Source of the DNA: Enterobacter_D sp963521185 | GTDB lineage: Bacteria; Pseudomonadota; Gammaproteobacteria; Enterobacterales; Enterobacteriaceae | Direction of reading: 5' to 3' | DNA length: 64,000 nt | NCBI GenBank assembly: GCA_963521185.1 | Contig: CAUQTV010000003.1 | Location: 479,864 to 543,863 of the forward strand | Position numbers and translations under genes: made by a program | The notes under the pieces: model-generated | What the model saw: the letters and a program-made list of their open reading frames with translations, nothing else | Told to the model about the DNA's origin: nothing | The model's database searches: none | In this document: positions 51,216-60,466 of the stretch, piece after piece | How the letters are laid out: every line of letters starts with the position of its first letter | How positions within the stretch are numbered: position 1 is the stretch's first letter

Positions 51216-51698
51216 ATGAACAAGGTTGCTCAATATTATCGTGAACTGGTGGCCGCACTCACCGAACGCTTGCGTAACGGCGAACGGGATATCGATGCGC
51301 TGGTGGAACAGGCAAGGCTACGCGTCACGCAGACGGGTGAGTTAACGCGAACCGAAGTGGACGAGCTGACAAAGGCGGTGCGTCGCGATCTCGAAGAGTT
51401 TGCCCGCAGCTACGGTGAAAGCCAGGGCGAGGTGGCCGACAGCGTGTTTATGCGCGTGATCAAAGAGAGTCTGTGGCAGGAACTGGCGGATATCACCGAC
51501 AAGACCCAACTGGAGTGGCGGGAGGTATTCCAGGATCTCAACCACCACGGCGTGTATCACAGCGGGGAAGTGGTTGGGTTGGGCAATCTGGTCTGCGAGA
51601 AATGCCATTTCCATCTGGCGGTGTATACCCCGGACGCGCTACCGCTGTGTCCCAAATGCGGTCATGACCAGTTCCAGCGCCGCCCCTTTGAGCCATAA
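51216..51698 (+). CDS. ybeL: Zinc-ribbon protein YbeL
   Basis: A 160-residue cytoplasmic protein (DUF1451). The N-terminal helical, coiled-coil-like part is followed by a C-terminal zinc ribbon with CEKC and CPKC knuckles. Function unknown. CGGAGG precedes the start. In E. coli several genes (ybeQ to hscC) separate it from rihA; here they are neighbours. Confidence 0.9.
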   Translation: MNKVAQYYRELVAALTERLRNGERDIDALVEQARLRVTQTGELTRTEVDELTKAVRRDLEEFARSYGESQGEVADSVFMRVIKESLWQELADITDKTQLEWREVFQDLNHHGVYHSGEVVGLGNLVCEKCHFHLAVYTPDALPLCPKCGHDQFQRRPFEP

Positions 51699-51716
51699 TA
51701 AAAGCAAAACGTTGCA

Positions 51717-51736
51717 CCCTCTCCCGCGGGAGAGGG
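51717..51736. repeat. Perfect palindrome between ybeL and rihA
   Basis: CCCTCTCCC-GC-GGGAGAGGG, a 20-bp perfect palindrome in the 52-bp convergent gap. A shortened member of the repeat family at 2563; it likely serves as the shared 3' hairpin. Confidence 0.7.
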
Positions 51737-51750
51737 CAGGGGGGAGGGCC

Positions 51751-52692
51751 TCAGGCCACACTGTAAAAACGCAGCCTCTCCGCCAGTAAATCCACAAAAG
51801 CCTGTCTGTCGATATCGACCATCACCGTGGCATTGGGCGCTTTCCCCGTCAGCGAATAGTAATCCACCACCGTCATGCCCTGGGTGTATTTCCCCTGGGT
51901 TTCGACGCCAACCCAGCGATCAACCGTGGTAAAAATCTCCGGTTTCAGCAGCCAGGCGATGGTGCAGGGATCGTGCAGCGGTGCGCCGGTAAAGCCCCAT
52001 TTCTCCTGTTTGTGATACTCCATAAAGAAGTCGAGCAGCTCCGCCACAATGGTTGAGATCGGGTTGCCAATGGCGCGAAAACGCTCCACGTCCTCGGCGT
52101 GGATCTGTGCGCGATGCGTCACATCCAGCCCCGCCATCACCACCGGCAGGCCCGACTGGAAGACGATTTCCGCCGCTTCCGGATCCACGTAAATATTAAA
52201 CTCTGCCGCTGGGGTCCAGTTGCCGAGCGTCATTGCGCCGCCCATGATCACAATCCTGGCGATTTTCGTGTGCAGTTCAGGATGACTATTGAGCAGCAGG
52301 GCCACGTTGGTTTGCGGGCCGGTGGAGACAATCGTCACTGGCACGTCGCTCTCACGCAGCGTTTTCGCCATCAGCTCCACCGCCGTTATCGTCTGCGCGG
52401 CAAACGTCGGTTCAGGCAGCGCCGGGCCATCAAGACCGCTCTCGCCGTGCACGTTATCGGCGATGATCAGATCGCGCATCAGCGGTTTTACCGCGCCACC
52501 GGCCACGGGAATATCGCTGCGCTTAAGCAGCGTCAGCATGCGCAGCACATTGCGCAGCGTTTTCTCCGGCGTCTGGTTTCCGGCGGATGAGGTAACGGCT
52601 CTGACGTCGAGCTCCGGCGAGGCGAGGGCGAGCACGAGTGCAATCGCGTCATCATGACCCGGATCGCAATCAAGAATAATAGGCTGTGTCAT
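51751..52692 (-). CDS. rihA: Pyrimidine-specific ribonucleoside hydrolase RihA
   Basis: A 313-residue nucleoside hydrolase that splits cytidine and uridine into base and ribose. The calcium-binding N-terminal cluster DCDPGHDDAIA, the NVHGESGLDG loop and the C-terminal APLHDPCTIAWLL are all intact. Start at 52692 with GGGAT ahead; the ten codons upstream are dropped. It stands alone on the minus strand upstream of gltL by orientation but with its own leader. Confidence 0.95.
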   Translation of the reverse strand: MTQPIILDCDPGHDDAIALVLALASPELDVRAVTSSAGNQTPEKTLRNVLRMLTLLKRSDIPVAGGAVKPLMRDLIIADNVHGESGLDGPALPEPTFAAQTITAVELMAKTLRESDVPVTIVSTGPQTNVALLLNSHPELHTKIARIVIMGGAMTLGNWTPAAEFNIYVDPEAAEIVFQSGLPVVMAGLDVTHRAQIHAEDVERFRAIGNPISTIVAELLDFFMEYHKQEKWGFTGAPLHDPCTIAWLLKPEIFTTVDRWVGVETQGKYTQGMTVVDYYSLTGKAPNATVMVDIDRQAFVDLLAERLRFYSVA

Positions 52693-52808
52693 TTGGATCC
52701 CTTCTCCATGTAAGTGTGACAAGGGTAACGCGACGAGGAAACGCTGACGAGAAGTGTGGGGACAAAGCGTGAAGCGGCGCGCACTACGGTGAGGGCGCGC
52801 CGTAAAAA

Positions 52809-53534
52809 TTAATGCAGGATTTTCGCGAGGAAGTCTTTCGCACGATCGGATTTCGGGTTCGCGAAGAACTCCTCTTTCGCCGAGTCCTCAACGATTTTTC
52901 CTTCGTCCATAAAGATCACGCGGGACGCCACTTTGCGGGCAAAGCCCATTTCGTGCGTCACCACCATCATGGTCATGCCTTCCTGCGCCAGTTCCACCAT
53001 TACGTCGAGCACTTCGTTGATCATCTCCGGATCCAGCGCCGAGGTCGGTTCGTCAAACAGCATGGCAACCGGATCCATACACAGCGCGCGGGCAATCGCC
53101 ACGCGCTGCTGCTGGCCGCCGGAAAGCTGTGCCGGGAACTTATTGGCGTGCGCCGACAGGCCGACGCGCTCAAGCAGCTTCAGCCCTTTTTCACGCGCGG
53201 CTTTTTTGTCGCGCTTGAGCACTTTGACCTGCGCCAGCGTCAGGTTCTCAACAATCGACAGGTGCGGGAACAGCTCGAAGTGTTGAAACACCATCCCCAC
53301 GTGCGAGCGCAGTTCGGCCAGGTTGGTTTTTTTATCGTTCACTTTGGTGCCGTTAACGATGATCTCACCTTGCTGTACCGGCTCCAGGCCGTTGACGGTT
53401 TTAATCAGCGTCGATTTACCGGAACCCGATGGCCCGCAGACGACCACCACTTCACCCTTTTGCACGTTGGTGGAGCAGTCGGTCAGCACCTGAAAGTGAC
53501 CATACCATTTCGAAACATTTTTCAGGGAAATCAT
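52809..53534 (-). CDS. gltL: Glutamate/aspartate ABC importer ATPase GltL
   Basis: A 241-residue ABC ATPase of the polar amino acid type. Walker A GPSGSGKST, signature LSGGQQQR, Walker B VAMLFDEPTSALD, and the H-loop VVTHEMGF. It powers GltIJK uptake. Last gene of gltIJKL; its ATG and the gltK stop share one base. Confidence 0.97.
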   Translation of the reverse strand: MISLKNVSKWYGHFQVLTDCSTNVQKGEVVVVCGPSGSGKSTLIKTVNGLEPVQQGEIIVNGTKVNDKKTNLAELRSHVGMVFQHFELFPHLSIVENLTLAQVKVLKRDKKAAREKGLKLLERVGLSAHANKFPAQLSGGQQQRVAIARALCMDPVAMLFDEPTSALDPEMINEVLDVMVELAQEGMTMMVVTHEMGFARKVASRVIFMDEGKIVEDSAKEEFFANPKSDRAKDFLAKILH

Positions 53535-54208
53535 TAAACTGTCCTTTTTTTCAGATAGCTGACCAACAGCGAAGCACTGAGACTAATGGCAAAATAAACG
53601 GCACCGGCAAACAGGATCATCTCCACCTGCGTCCCGTCACGCTCACCGATGGTGGAGGCGGTACGGAAGAAGTCGGCGAGGCTCAGCACGTACACCAGCG
53701 AGGTGTCCTGGAACAGCACGATGCCCTGGGTTAGCAGCAGCGGCACCATGGCGCGAAACGCCTGCGGCAGAATGATGAGCTTCATGGATTGCCAGTGCGT
53801 CATGCCCAGCGCCAGTGCGGCGCTCGACTGACCGCGAGAGATACTCTGGATCCCGGCACGGATGATTTCAGAGTAGTAAGCCGCTTCAAACATCGCGAAA
53901 GCGACCATGGCGGAAATCAGGCGGATATCGGATTTTGGCGACAGGCCAAGCACGTCCTGCAATAGCCCCGGCACAATCAGATAAAACCACAGCAGCACCA
54001 TCACCAGCGGAATGGAACGGAAGACGTTCACATAGCTTGAGGCAAACCAGGCCAGCGGTTTGAAGGTAGACATGCGCAGCACCGCCAGAATGGTGCCCCA
54101 GACGATGCCGACAATCACCGCGGTGACGGTAATTTTTAGGGTGATCACCAGCCCATCAAGCAGATAGGGCAGGGCAGGAACAATAGAACTCCAGTCAAAT
54201 TCATACAT
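53534..54208 (-). CDS. gltK: Glutamate/aspartate ABC permease GltK
   Basis: A 224-residue HisMQ-family permease with about five membrane helices. The EAA loop that contacts GltL is visible around SAALALGMTHWQSMKLIILPQAFR. It pairs with GltJ to form the channel. Separated from gltJ by 2 bp. Confidence 0.96.
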   Translation of the reverse strand: MYEFDWSSIVPALPYLLDGLVITLKITVTAVIVGIVWGTILAVLRMSTFKPLAWFASSYVNVFRSIPLVMVLLWFYLIVPGLLQDVLGLSPKSDIRLISAMVAFAMFEAAYYSEIIRAGIQSISRGQSSAALALGMTHWQSMKLIILPQAFRAMVPLLLTQGIVLFQDTSLVYVLSLADFFRTASTIGERDGTQVEMILFAGAVYFAISLSASLLVSYLKKRTV

Positions 54209-54210
54209 GC

Positions 54211-54951
54211 TTATTTGCCTCCCAGATTGCCCGGCAGACGGACTTTACGTTCAACCACATTCATCACCAGCATAATCACGGCGTTAATCAATACATAGGC
54301 GAGGGTGATGGCGGTAAATGACTCCCACGCATGGGCGGAGTAATCCAGCAGTTTCCCCGCCTGGGCAGCCATATCCACCAGACCAATGGTTGAGGCGATG
54401 GCCGAGTTTTTGACCAGGTTCATCATCTCAGAGGTCATCGGCGGCACAATCACGCGGTAGGCGTTTGGCAGCAGCACGTAGCGGTAGGTTTGCGGCAGCG
54501 TCAGACCCATCGCCAGGCCGGCGTTTTTCTGACCGCTCGGCAGCGACTGGATCGCCGCGCGGACCTGCTCGCACACGCGTGCAGCGGTAAACAGACCCAG
54601 ACAAATCATCGACGAGAGGAAGAACTGAATGTTCGGATCAAGCTCCGATTTAAACCACATCCCCAGATCTTCCGGCAGCAGTTCCGGCACCACCAGATAC
54701 CAGGTGAAGAACTGCACGATCAGCGGAACGTTACGGAATAACTCGACGTAACAGGTGCCGATGCCGGATAAAAAACGGTTGGGGACGGTTCTCAGGATGC
54801 CGAACAGAGAGCCGACAAGAAACGCGAGGATCCAGGCGGTGATCGACAGCGCGACGGTCACCTGGAAACCATTCCATAGCCAGCCTAAATAGGTGGTGTT
54901 GCCGAACGGGGCTTGTTGCAGGAAAATTCCCCAGTTCCAGTCTATTGACAT
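54211..54951 (-). CDS. gltJ: Glutamate/aspartate ABC permease GltJ
   Basis: A 246-residue HisMQ-family permease, same length as E. coli. EAA loop in KNAGLAMGLTLPQTYRYVLLPN. Start at 54951 (MSIDWNWGIFLQQ); the open frame upstream runs through the SroC terminator and is not coding. Expression relative to gltI is limited by that terminator. Confidence 0.96.
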   Translation of the reverse strand: MSIDWNWGIFLQQAPFGNTTYLGWLWNGFQVTVALSITAWILAFLVGSLFGILRTVPNRFLSGIGTCYVELFRNVPLIVQFFTWYLVVPELLPEDLGMWFKSELDPNIQFFLSSMICLGLFTAARVCEQVRAAIQSLPSGQKNAGLAMGLTLPQTYRYVLLPNAYRVIVPPMTSEMMNLVKNSAIASTIGLVDMAAQAGKLLDYSAHAWESFTAITLAYVLINAVIMLVMNVVERKVRLPGNLGGK

Positions 54952-54963
54952 AATGTACCTCTG

Positions 54964-55115
54964 AAAAAAAAGGGTAGCAGCGCTACCCTCGAAGATTAAT
55001 GAGAAGCTCAATGTTCGCGCTGAATGGGGAACGACCCTTCAACGTATAGTCTGTCCGTGCTTCCCGTCAATCGAGAGGGCAGGAGATCCCGCCCCTAATG
55101 GTTCTAATTAGTTAA
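54964..55115 (-). ncRNA. sroC: SroC small RNA (3' product of gltI mRNA)
   Basis: The gltI-gltJ gap matches the SroC locus of E. coli and Salmonella. On the minus strand it runs from the gltI stop region through a GGGCGGGATCTCCTGCCC-type hairpin and ends in stem GGGTAGC / GCTACCC followed by eight T (54964-54971). SroC is released from gltI mRNA by RNase E and acts as a sponge that removes GcvB. The 5' end is approximate. The same terminator reduces read-through into gltJKL. Confidence 0.85.
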
Positions 55116-56022
55116 GTGCTTTGTCGTTAGGTTCTTTGAACAGGGCTTTCATCTCATCGGAGAGCGCGAAGTTCATGTTGAGATTTTTTGGTGGAATCGG
55201 GTTTTTGAACCACTTATCAAACCATTTCGCCGCTTCCCCTGAGGTCTGCGCCTGGGCGATGGTGTCGTCCATCAGCTTTTTGAAATCCGCATCGTCTTTA
55301 CGCAGCATGCAGCCGTAAGCTTCCTGAGACTGCGGTTTGCCAACGATTTCCCAGTTATCAGGTTTTTTGGCTTTCGCACGTTCACCGGCCAGCAGCGCAT
55401 CGTCCATCATAAAGGCAACGGCGCGACCGCTTTCCAGCGTGCGGAAGGAGTCACCGTGGTCTTTGGCGCTGATGATACGCATGTCCATTTTCTGCTCGTC
55501 GTTCAGCTTGTGCAGCAGAATTTCAGAGGTGGTACCGGAGGTCACGACAACGGCTTTCCCTTTCAAATCCGGGAAGTCTTTAATGTCGCCGCCTTTCTTC
55601 GCCAGCAAACGGGTGCCGACCACGAAGATGGTGTCAGAGAATGCCGCTTGTTTCTGGCGTTCGAGGTTGTTGGTGGTGGAACCACACTCAAAATCGAAGG
55701 TGCCGTTTTGCAGAAGCGGAATACGGTTCTGTGAGGTGATTGGGATCAGTTTGACTTCCAGATCGGGCTTGTTGAGCTTTTTCTTGATGGCCTCAACAAT
55801 CGCGTTGGAGTAGTCCTGAGAGTAGCCGACCACTTTTTGCGTATTGTCATAGTACGAGAACGGTACGGAAGATTCACGGTGGCCGACCACGATCACGCCA
55901 TTTTTGGCAATTTTATCCAGCGTGCTTTGTCCGGCGGCAGGTGCGGCTGCATCTTCTGCATGTGCCAGTCCAGCGGTCATTCCCATTACCAGCATTGCTG
56001 TGGTCAGTTTACGTAATTGCAT
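55108..56022 (-). CDS. gltI: Glutamate/aspartate-binding protein GltI
   Basis: A 304-residue periplasmic solute-binding protein (SBP_bac_3 family). Signal peptide cleaved after AHA (residue 22). Ligand-domain motifs include VVGHRESSVPFSYYDNTQKV and VTSGTTSEILL. It supplies Glu and Asp to GltJKL. Start at 56022 follows AAGGAGTTGGAT; 26 further open codons lie in the leader, which carries a C/A-rich GcvB-type target. Its 3' region yields SroC. Confidence 0.96.
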   Translation of the reverse strand: MQLRKLTTAMLVMGMTAGLAHAEDAAAPAAGQSTLDKIAKNGVIVVGHRESSVPFSYYDNTQKVVGYSQDYSNAIVEAIKKKLNKPDLEVKLIPITSQNRIPLLQNGTFDFECGSTTNNLERQKQAAFSDTIFVVGTRLLAKKGGDIKDFPDLKGKAVVVTSGTTSEILLHKLNDEQKMDMRIISAKDHGDSFRTLESGRAVAFMMDDALLAGERAKAKKPDNWEIVGKPQSQEAYGCMLRKDDADFKKLMDDTIAQAQTSGEAAKWFDKWFKNPIPPKNLNMNFALSDEMKALFKEPNDKALN

Positions 56023-56065
56023 ATCCAACTCCTTCATCGTCAGCGCCAGAGACGCATTGATACCC

Positions 56066-56090
56066 AGTGTGAGTGTTTGTGTTGTTATGT
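56066..56090 (-). promoter_or_regulatory. C/A-rich GcvB-type target in the gltI leader
   Basis: On the minus strand the leader reads AACAACACAAACACTCACAC, 44-68 bases upstream of the gltI ATG. GcvB represses amino acid transport mRNAs, gltI included in Salmonella, by pairing its G/U-rich region with such C/A-rich elements. The remaining upstream region to 56359 is the gltI promoter area, AT-rich, with no other gene. Confidence 0.7.
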
Positions 56091-56359
56091 TCTGCTGCAA
56101 ATGCGTGCAGAGTTATGCGTGTTTGTTAACATTTAGTCTGGCTTAATGTAAAGATTTTGCTGCGTTATTGTTTATATTTGCGAAGTGCACCGCACCGTTT
56201 AGAGGCAAAAATCTCCCGTTGCACTCTTATGGTGCTATTGCTGTGCGACGATGGTGCGTGCCAGTCGCCCAGACGCAAAATATTGCAGCTGCCTGATTAG
56301 ACTAAGCAATTGGTGTGCCAGATTTGAGATTAGGAGGGGAATGTTAGTGGTAAACCCAG

Positions 56360-56385
56360 GCCCGGCAAGCGAAGCGCCGCCGGGC
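56360..56385. repeat. REP unit after lnt
   Basis: GCCCGGCAAGCGAAGCGCCG then CCGGGC, 8 bp past the lnt stop. Single palindromic unit of the family at 1234; likely protects the 3' end of the lnt message. Confidence 0.7.
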
Positions 56386-56393
56386 AAAGAGGG

Positions 56394-57932
56394 CTATTTA
56401 CGACGCTGACGTAAACTCATCACCAGCGCGCCAAAGCCAAACAGCACGCAGAGGATCCACAGCGGCCAGTTTCCGGTACGCGCATACGGCGTCAGGCCGG
56501 CGGTTGGCGTGACCCGGGTGGTCAACACCTGGCGGGTAAACTGCGGGATCATCGCCTGAATTTCGCCCTGCGGACCAATCACCGCTGTAATGCCGTTGTT
56601 GGTACTGCGCAGCAGCGGACGCGCAAGCTCCAGCGAGCGCATGCGCGCCATCTGGAAGTGCTGCCACGGGCCGATTGATTTACCAAACCAGGCATCGTTC
56701 GAAATGGTCAGCAGGAAGTCGGTATCCGGACGGAAGTTATCCCGGACCTGCTCGCCTAGAATGATTTCGTAGCAAATCGCCGGCGTCAGCTTGAAACCGT
56801 GCGCAGAGAGCTGGGGCTGAACATACGGGCCACGGCTGAATGACGACATCGGCAGATCAAAGAACGGGGCCAGCGGGCGCAGAATCGACTCCAGCGGCAC
56901 AAACTCACCAAACGGCACCAGATGGTTTTTGTTGTAGCGATTTTGCGAATCGTAGCGATACGGGCTGTCTTTACCCAGCGTAATGATGGTGTTGTAGGTA
57001 TCGTAGCGATTCTGCTGATTCAGTCGCGCATCCACAATGCCGGTGATAAGCGTGCTGTTTTTCGATCTCAACAAATCATCCATCATGCCTAAAAAGCGCT
57101 GTTGGTTGATCTCGAGATCCGGAATGGCCGACTCGGGCCAGATGATCAGCTGCGATTTACCCATCTGCTGCTCCGTGGCATCGAGGTAAATTTTCAGCGT
57201 GTTAACCAGCTGGCCTTCATCCCACTTCAGCGACTGCGGAATGTCGCCCTGCACCATCGACACCTGAGTGGCGCGCGCAGGCAGCAGCGTATACCACTGG
57301 ATATAACGCAGCGGGAAGGGCAGTGCGAACAGCACGATGGCGATCACCAGCGGTCGCCAGTTGCGGGTCGCGGCGGCCAGCACCAGCAGACCGCTCACCA
57401 CCATCAGCAGGAAGTTGATCGCTTCAACGCCCATCACCGGCGCAAGGCCTTTCAGCGGGCCATCAATCTGGCTGTAGCCGAACTGCAACCACGGGAAGCC
57501 GGTCAGCACCCAGCCGCGCAGAAACTCGGTAATTTGCCAGACCACCGGCGCGGCAACGGCGACGCGCAGCCAGCTTGTCTTCGGCCACAGGCGCGCAAGG
57601 ATCCCGCCAAACAGGCCCGTATAGAGCGACAGGTAAGCGGCCAGCAGCACCACCAGGAAGACGTTAACCGGGCCGGGCATACCGCCAAACTGCGCGATGC
57701 TGACGTAAACCCAGTTAATACCGCTGCCAAACAGGCCCAGCCCCCAGAAATAACCAATGGCGGCGGCCTGCACCGGGCGGCGATTGAGCGTCAGCCCTTG
57801 CAGGCCCATCAGGGAAATAATCGCCGCTGGCCAAACGTCATAAGGTGAAAACGCCAGCGTACCGCAGGCGCCGAAGAGTAGCGCCAGCGCAAGACGTACG
57901 CGCTGGCGTTCAAGCAGTGAGGCAAATACCAT
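56394..57932 (-). CDS. lnt: Apolipoprotein N-acyltransferase Lnt
   Basis: Adds the third acyl chain to lipoprotein N-terminal Cys in the inner membrane. 512 residues: about seven N-terminal membrane helices, a periplasmic nitrilase-like domain and a final helix. The Glu-Lys-Cys triad lies in IIWPESAIPD (Glu), YNKNHLVPFGEF (Lys) and TPAICYEIILGE (Cys). Essential; follows corC as in E. coli. Confidence 0.97.
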   Translation of the reverse strand: MVFASLLERQRVRLALALLFGACGTLAFSPYDVWPAAIISLMGLQGLTLNRRPVQAAAIGYFWGLGLFGSGINWVYVSIAQFGGMPGPVNVFLVVLLAAYLSLYTGLFGGILARLWPKTSWLRVAVAAPVVWQITEFLRGWVLTGFPWLQFGYSQIDGPLKGLAPVMGVEAINFLLMVVSGLLVLAAATRNWRPLVIAIVLFALPFPLRYIQWYTLLPARATQVSMVQGDIPQSLKWDEGQLVNTLKIYLDATEQQMGKSQLIIWPESAIPDLEINQQRFLGMMDDLLRSKNSTLITGIVDARLNQQNRYDTYNTIITLGKDSPYRYDSQNRYNKNHLVPFGEFVPLESILRPLAPFFDLPMSSFSRGPYVQPQLSAHGFKLTPAICYEIILGEQVRDNFRPDTDFLLTISNDAWFGKSIGPWQHFQMARMRSLELARPLLRSTNNGITAVIGPQGEIQAMIPQFTRQVLTTRVTPTAGLTPYARTGNWPLWILCVLFGFGALVMSLRQRRK

Positions 57933-57957
57933 TTAGTTTACTCGTCCAGTGTCGAGG

Positions 57958-58836
57958 TTATTCATCCAGTTTTGGCTGGGGGGAATCGTCCGGGATCCTG
58001 ACATGCACCTGAATAATACGTCGACTGTCGGCCATAGCGACTTTGAACTGGTAACCATCAATGTCGATGGATTCGCCGCGCGCAGGCAGATGCCCAAACG
58101 CCTGCATCACCAGACCGCCGATGGTGTCCACTTCTTCATCGCTAAAATGGGTGCCGAAGGTCTCGTTAAATTCTTCGATAGAGGCTAACGCGCGCACCGT
58201 CCACGTATGGCGGCTGAGCTGGCGGAACTCGATATCGTCTTCTTCGTCGTATTCGTCTTCGATTTCGCCGACGATAAGCTCCAGAATGTCTTCAATGGTC
58301 ACCAGACCCGAGACGCCACCAAATTCATCAATGACAATCGCCATGTGGTAGCGCTGGGAGCGGAACTCTTTCAGCATGCGATCGACACGCTTACTTTCCG
58401 GCACCACCACCGCCTGGCGTAACACTTTTTCCATGCTAAAGGCTTCAGCATCGCTGCGCATAAACGGCAGCAGATCTTTGGCCATCAGAATCCCTTCAAT
58501 GTGATCTTTATCTTCGCTGATCACCGGAAAACGCGAGTGAGCGGACTCGATGATGACATCAAGACACTCATCCAGTTGCTGATTGCGTTTGAGGGTGATC
58601 ATTTGCGAGCGGGGGATCATAATGTCGCGGACGCGCTGGTCGGCGATGTCCATTACCCCTTCGAGCATGTCGCGCGTATCTTCATCGATAAGATCGTTCT
58701 GCCCGGAATCACGGATAAGCGCCAGTAATTCGTCACGGTTTTTCGGTTCACCGTGGAAAAGCTGGCTCAGTAAGAGGGAGAAAAATCCCTTTTTGCTGGT
58801 GAGTGTGTCGCTACTGTGTGAATTGTCGTCGCTCAT
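57958..58836 (-). CDS. corC: CBS-domain protein CorC (YbeX)
   Basis: A 292-residue cytoplasmic protein: two CBS domains (about residues 60-190, including VRDIMIPRSQMITLKRNQ and YHMAIVIDEFGGVSGLVT) and a C-terminal CorC_HlyC domain. Associated with magnesium and cobalt efflux and with ribosome maturation in E. coli. Part of the ybeZ-ybeY-corC-lnt series, 102 bp after ybeY. Confidence 0.94.
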   Translation of the reverse strand: MSDDNSHSSDTLTSKKGFFSLLLSQLFHGEPKNRDELLALIRDSGQNDLIDEDTRDMLEGVMDIADQRVRDIMIPRSQMITLKRNQQLDECLDVIIESAHSRFPVISEDKDHIEGILMAKDLLPFMRSDAEAFSMEKVLRQAVVVPESKRVDRMLKEFRSQRYHMAIVIDEFGGVSGLVTIEDILELIVGEIEDEYDEEDDIEFRQLSRHTWTVRALASIEEFNETFGTHFSDEEVDTIGGLVMQAFGHLPARGESIDIDGYQFKVAMADSRRIIQVHVRIPDDSPQPKLDE

Positions 58837-58938
58837 GGCGTCGTGTGGGTTCTCGTGTTGGTTTAACTGTCAGTGGGGCGCGTAAACACAGCGCCGCACG
58901 GCATAAAAGCGCCCTGCGCCAGCGGACTGGCACAGGGA

Positions 58939-59406
58939 TTACTCCTTCTCGGCAATGTACGGATCCTCATAGCCCAGAGCAAGCATTATCTCTGTTTCGA
59001 GGCCTTCCATCTCTTCCGCTTCGTCATCCTCAATATGGTCATAGCCCAGCAGATGCAGACTGCCGTGGATCACCATATGCGCCCAGTGCGCCTCAAGCGG
59101 TTTATCCTGCTCGTTGGCTTCACGCTCAACCACCTGACGGCAAATAATCAGATCCCCCAGCAGCGGCAGTTCAATGCCCGGCGGTGCCTCAAACGGGAAG
59201 GAGAGCACGTTGGTGGATTTGTCTTTGCCACGGTAGGTCAGATTCAGCTCATGGCTTTCAGGCTCATCCACAATACGGATGGTCACTTCTGACTCTTCCT
59301 GGAACTGCGGGATCACCGCATCAAGCCAGCCCTGAAACTGGGCTTCTGTGGGCAGACCGGCGGTGCTTTCACTGGCCTGTTGTAAATCGAGGATCACTGA
59401 ACTCAT
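58939..59406 (-). CDS. ybeY: Endoribonuclease / rRNA maturation factor YbeY
   Basis: A 155-residue UPF0054 metalloprotein. The zinc site is HGSLHLLGYDH, three His ligands. It participates in 16S rRNA 3'-end maturation and 70S quality control. Start overlaps the ybeZ stop by 4 bases, so the two are coupled. Confidence 0.96.
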   Translation of the reverse strand: MSSVILDLQQASESTAGLPTEAQFQGWLDAVIPQFQEESEVTIRIVDEPESHELNLTYRGKDKSTNVLSFPFEAPPGIELPLLGDLIICRQVVEREANEQDKPLEAHWAHMVIHGSLHLLGYDHIEDDEAEEMEGLETEIMLALGYEDPYIAEKE

Positions 59407-60449
59407 TTTTGCTCCTGCTGCTGGGCTTCGCGTTTGCGCTCGGCGGCCAGTTCAGCTTTACGTTTTTGATCGGCTTCTTCCCAGGCTTCATAGGCGTTAA
59501 CGATGCGGGCCACCACCGGATGGCGCACCACGTCTTCACTGTGGAAGAAGTTAAAGCTAATTTCATCGACGTTCGCCAGCACTTCAATAGCATGGCGCAG
59601 GCCGGATTTCAGGTTGCGTGGCAGGTCAATCTGCGTCACGTCGCCGGTGATCACGGCCTTCGAGTTAAAGCCAATACGCGTCAGGAACATCTTCATCTGT
59701 TCGATGGTGGTGTTCTGGCTCTCATCAAGAATGATGAAGGCGTCGTTGAGCGTGCGGCCGCGCATATACGCCAGCGGGGCGACCTCAATCACGTTGCGTT
59801 CAATCAGCTTTTCGACTTTCTCAAAGCCGAGCATTTCAAACAGCGCGTCGTAGAGCGGACGTAAATAGGGGTCCACCTTCTGGCTCAAATCACCGGGCAG
59901 GAAGCCAAGCTTTTCACCCGCTTCCACCGCCGGACGGGTGAGCAGAATACGGCGCACGTCCTGGCGCTCCAGCGCGTCCACGGCGGCGGCCACCGCGAGA
60001 TAGGTTTTACCCGTACCCGCTGGCCCCACGCCGAAGGTGATGTCGTGGTCAAGAATGTTCGCCACGTATTGCGCCTGGTTGGGGGTGCGCGGCTTGATCA
60101 CGCCACGCTTGGTTTTGATATGAATCGCCTTGCCGTATTCCGGCACGCTCTCGGCGCTCTGTTCGAGCACGCGGGCTTCTTTGATCGCGAGGTGGATTTG
60201 CTCAGGCTCAATGTCCTGGGTCTGACCGCGCATCGGGGCGGTATCCACGTACAGGCTGCGCAGAATATCGGCGGCAGCGTTGACGCTGATGGGGCGTCCG
60301 GTCAGTTTGAAGTGGTTATCACGGCGGCTGATTTCGATGCCCAGTCGACGTTCCATCTGCTTGACGTTGTCGTCAAACGGGCCACACAGGCTCAGCAGAC
60401 GGTCGTTATCGGCGGGTTCAAGGGTAATTTCACGGGTTTCAGTATTCAA
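59403..60449 (-). CDS. ybeZ: PhoH-family ATPase YbeZ
   Basis: A 348-residue PhoH-like NTPase. An N-terminal KH-like region (about residues 1-100) precedes the P-loop domain with Walker A GPAGTGKTYLA and Walker B FIILDESQN. It partners YbeY in RNA processing. First gene of the ybeZ-ybeY-corC-lnt operon. Confidence 0.95.
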   Translation of the reverse strand: MNTETREITLEPADNDRLLSLCGPFDDNVKQMERRLGIEISRRDNHFKLTGRPISVNAAADILRSLYVDTAPMRGQTQDIEPEQIHLAIKEARVLEQSAESVPEYGKAIHIKTKRGVIKPRTPNQAQYVANILDHDITFGVGPAGTGKTYLAVAAAVDALERQDVRRILLTRPAVEAGEKLGFLPGDLSQKVDPYLRPLYDALFEMLGFEKVEKLIERNVIEVAPLAYMRGRTLNDAFIILDESQNTTIEQMKMFLTRIGFNSKAVITGDVTQIDLPRNLKSGLRHAIEVLANVDEISFNFFHSEDVVRHPVVARIVNAYEAWEEADQKRKAELAAERKREAQQQEQK

Positions 60450-60466
60450 ACGTATCCTCTTTTACC

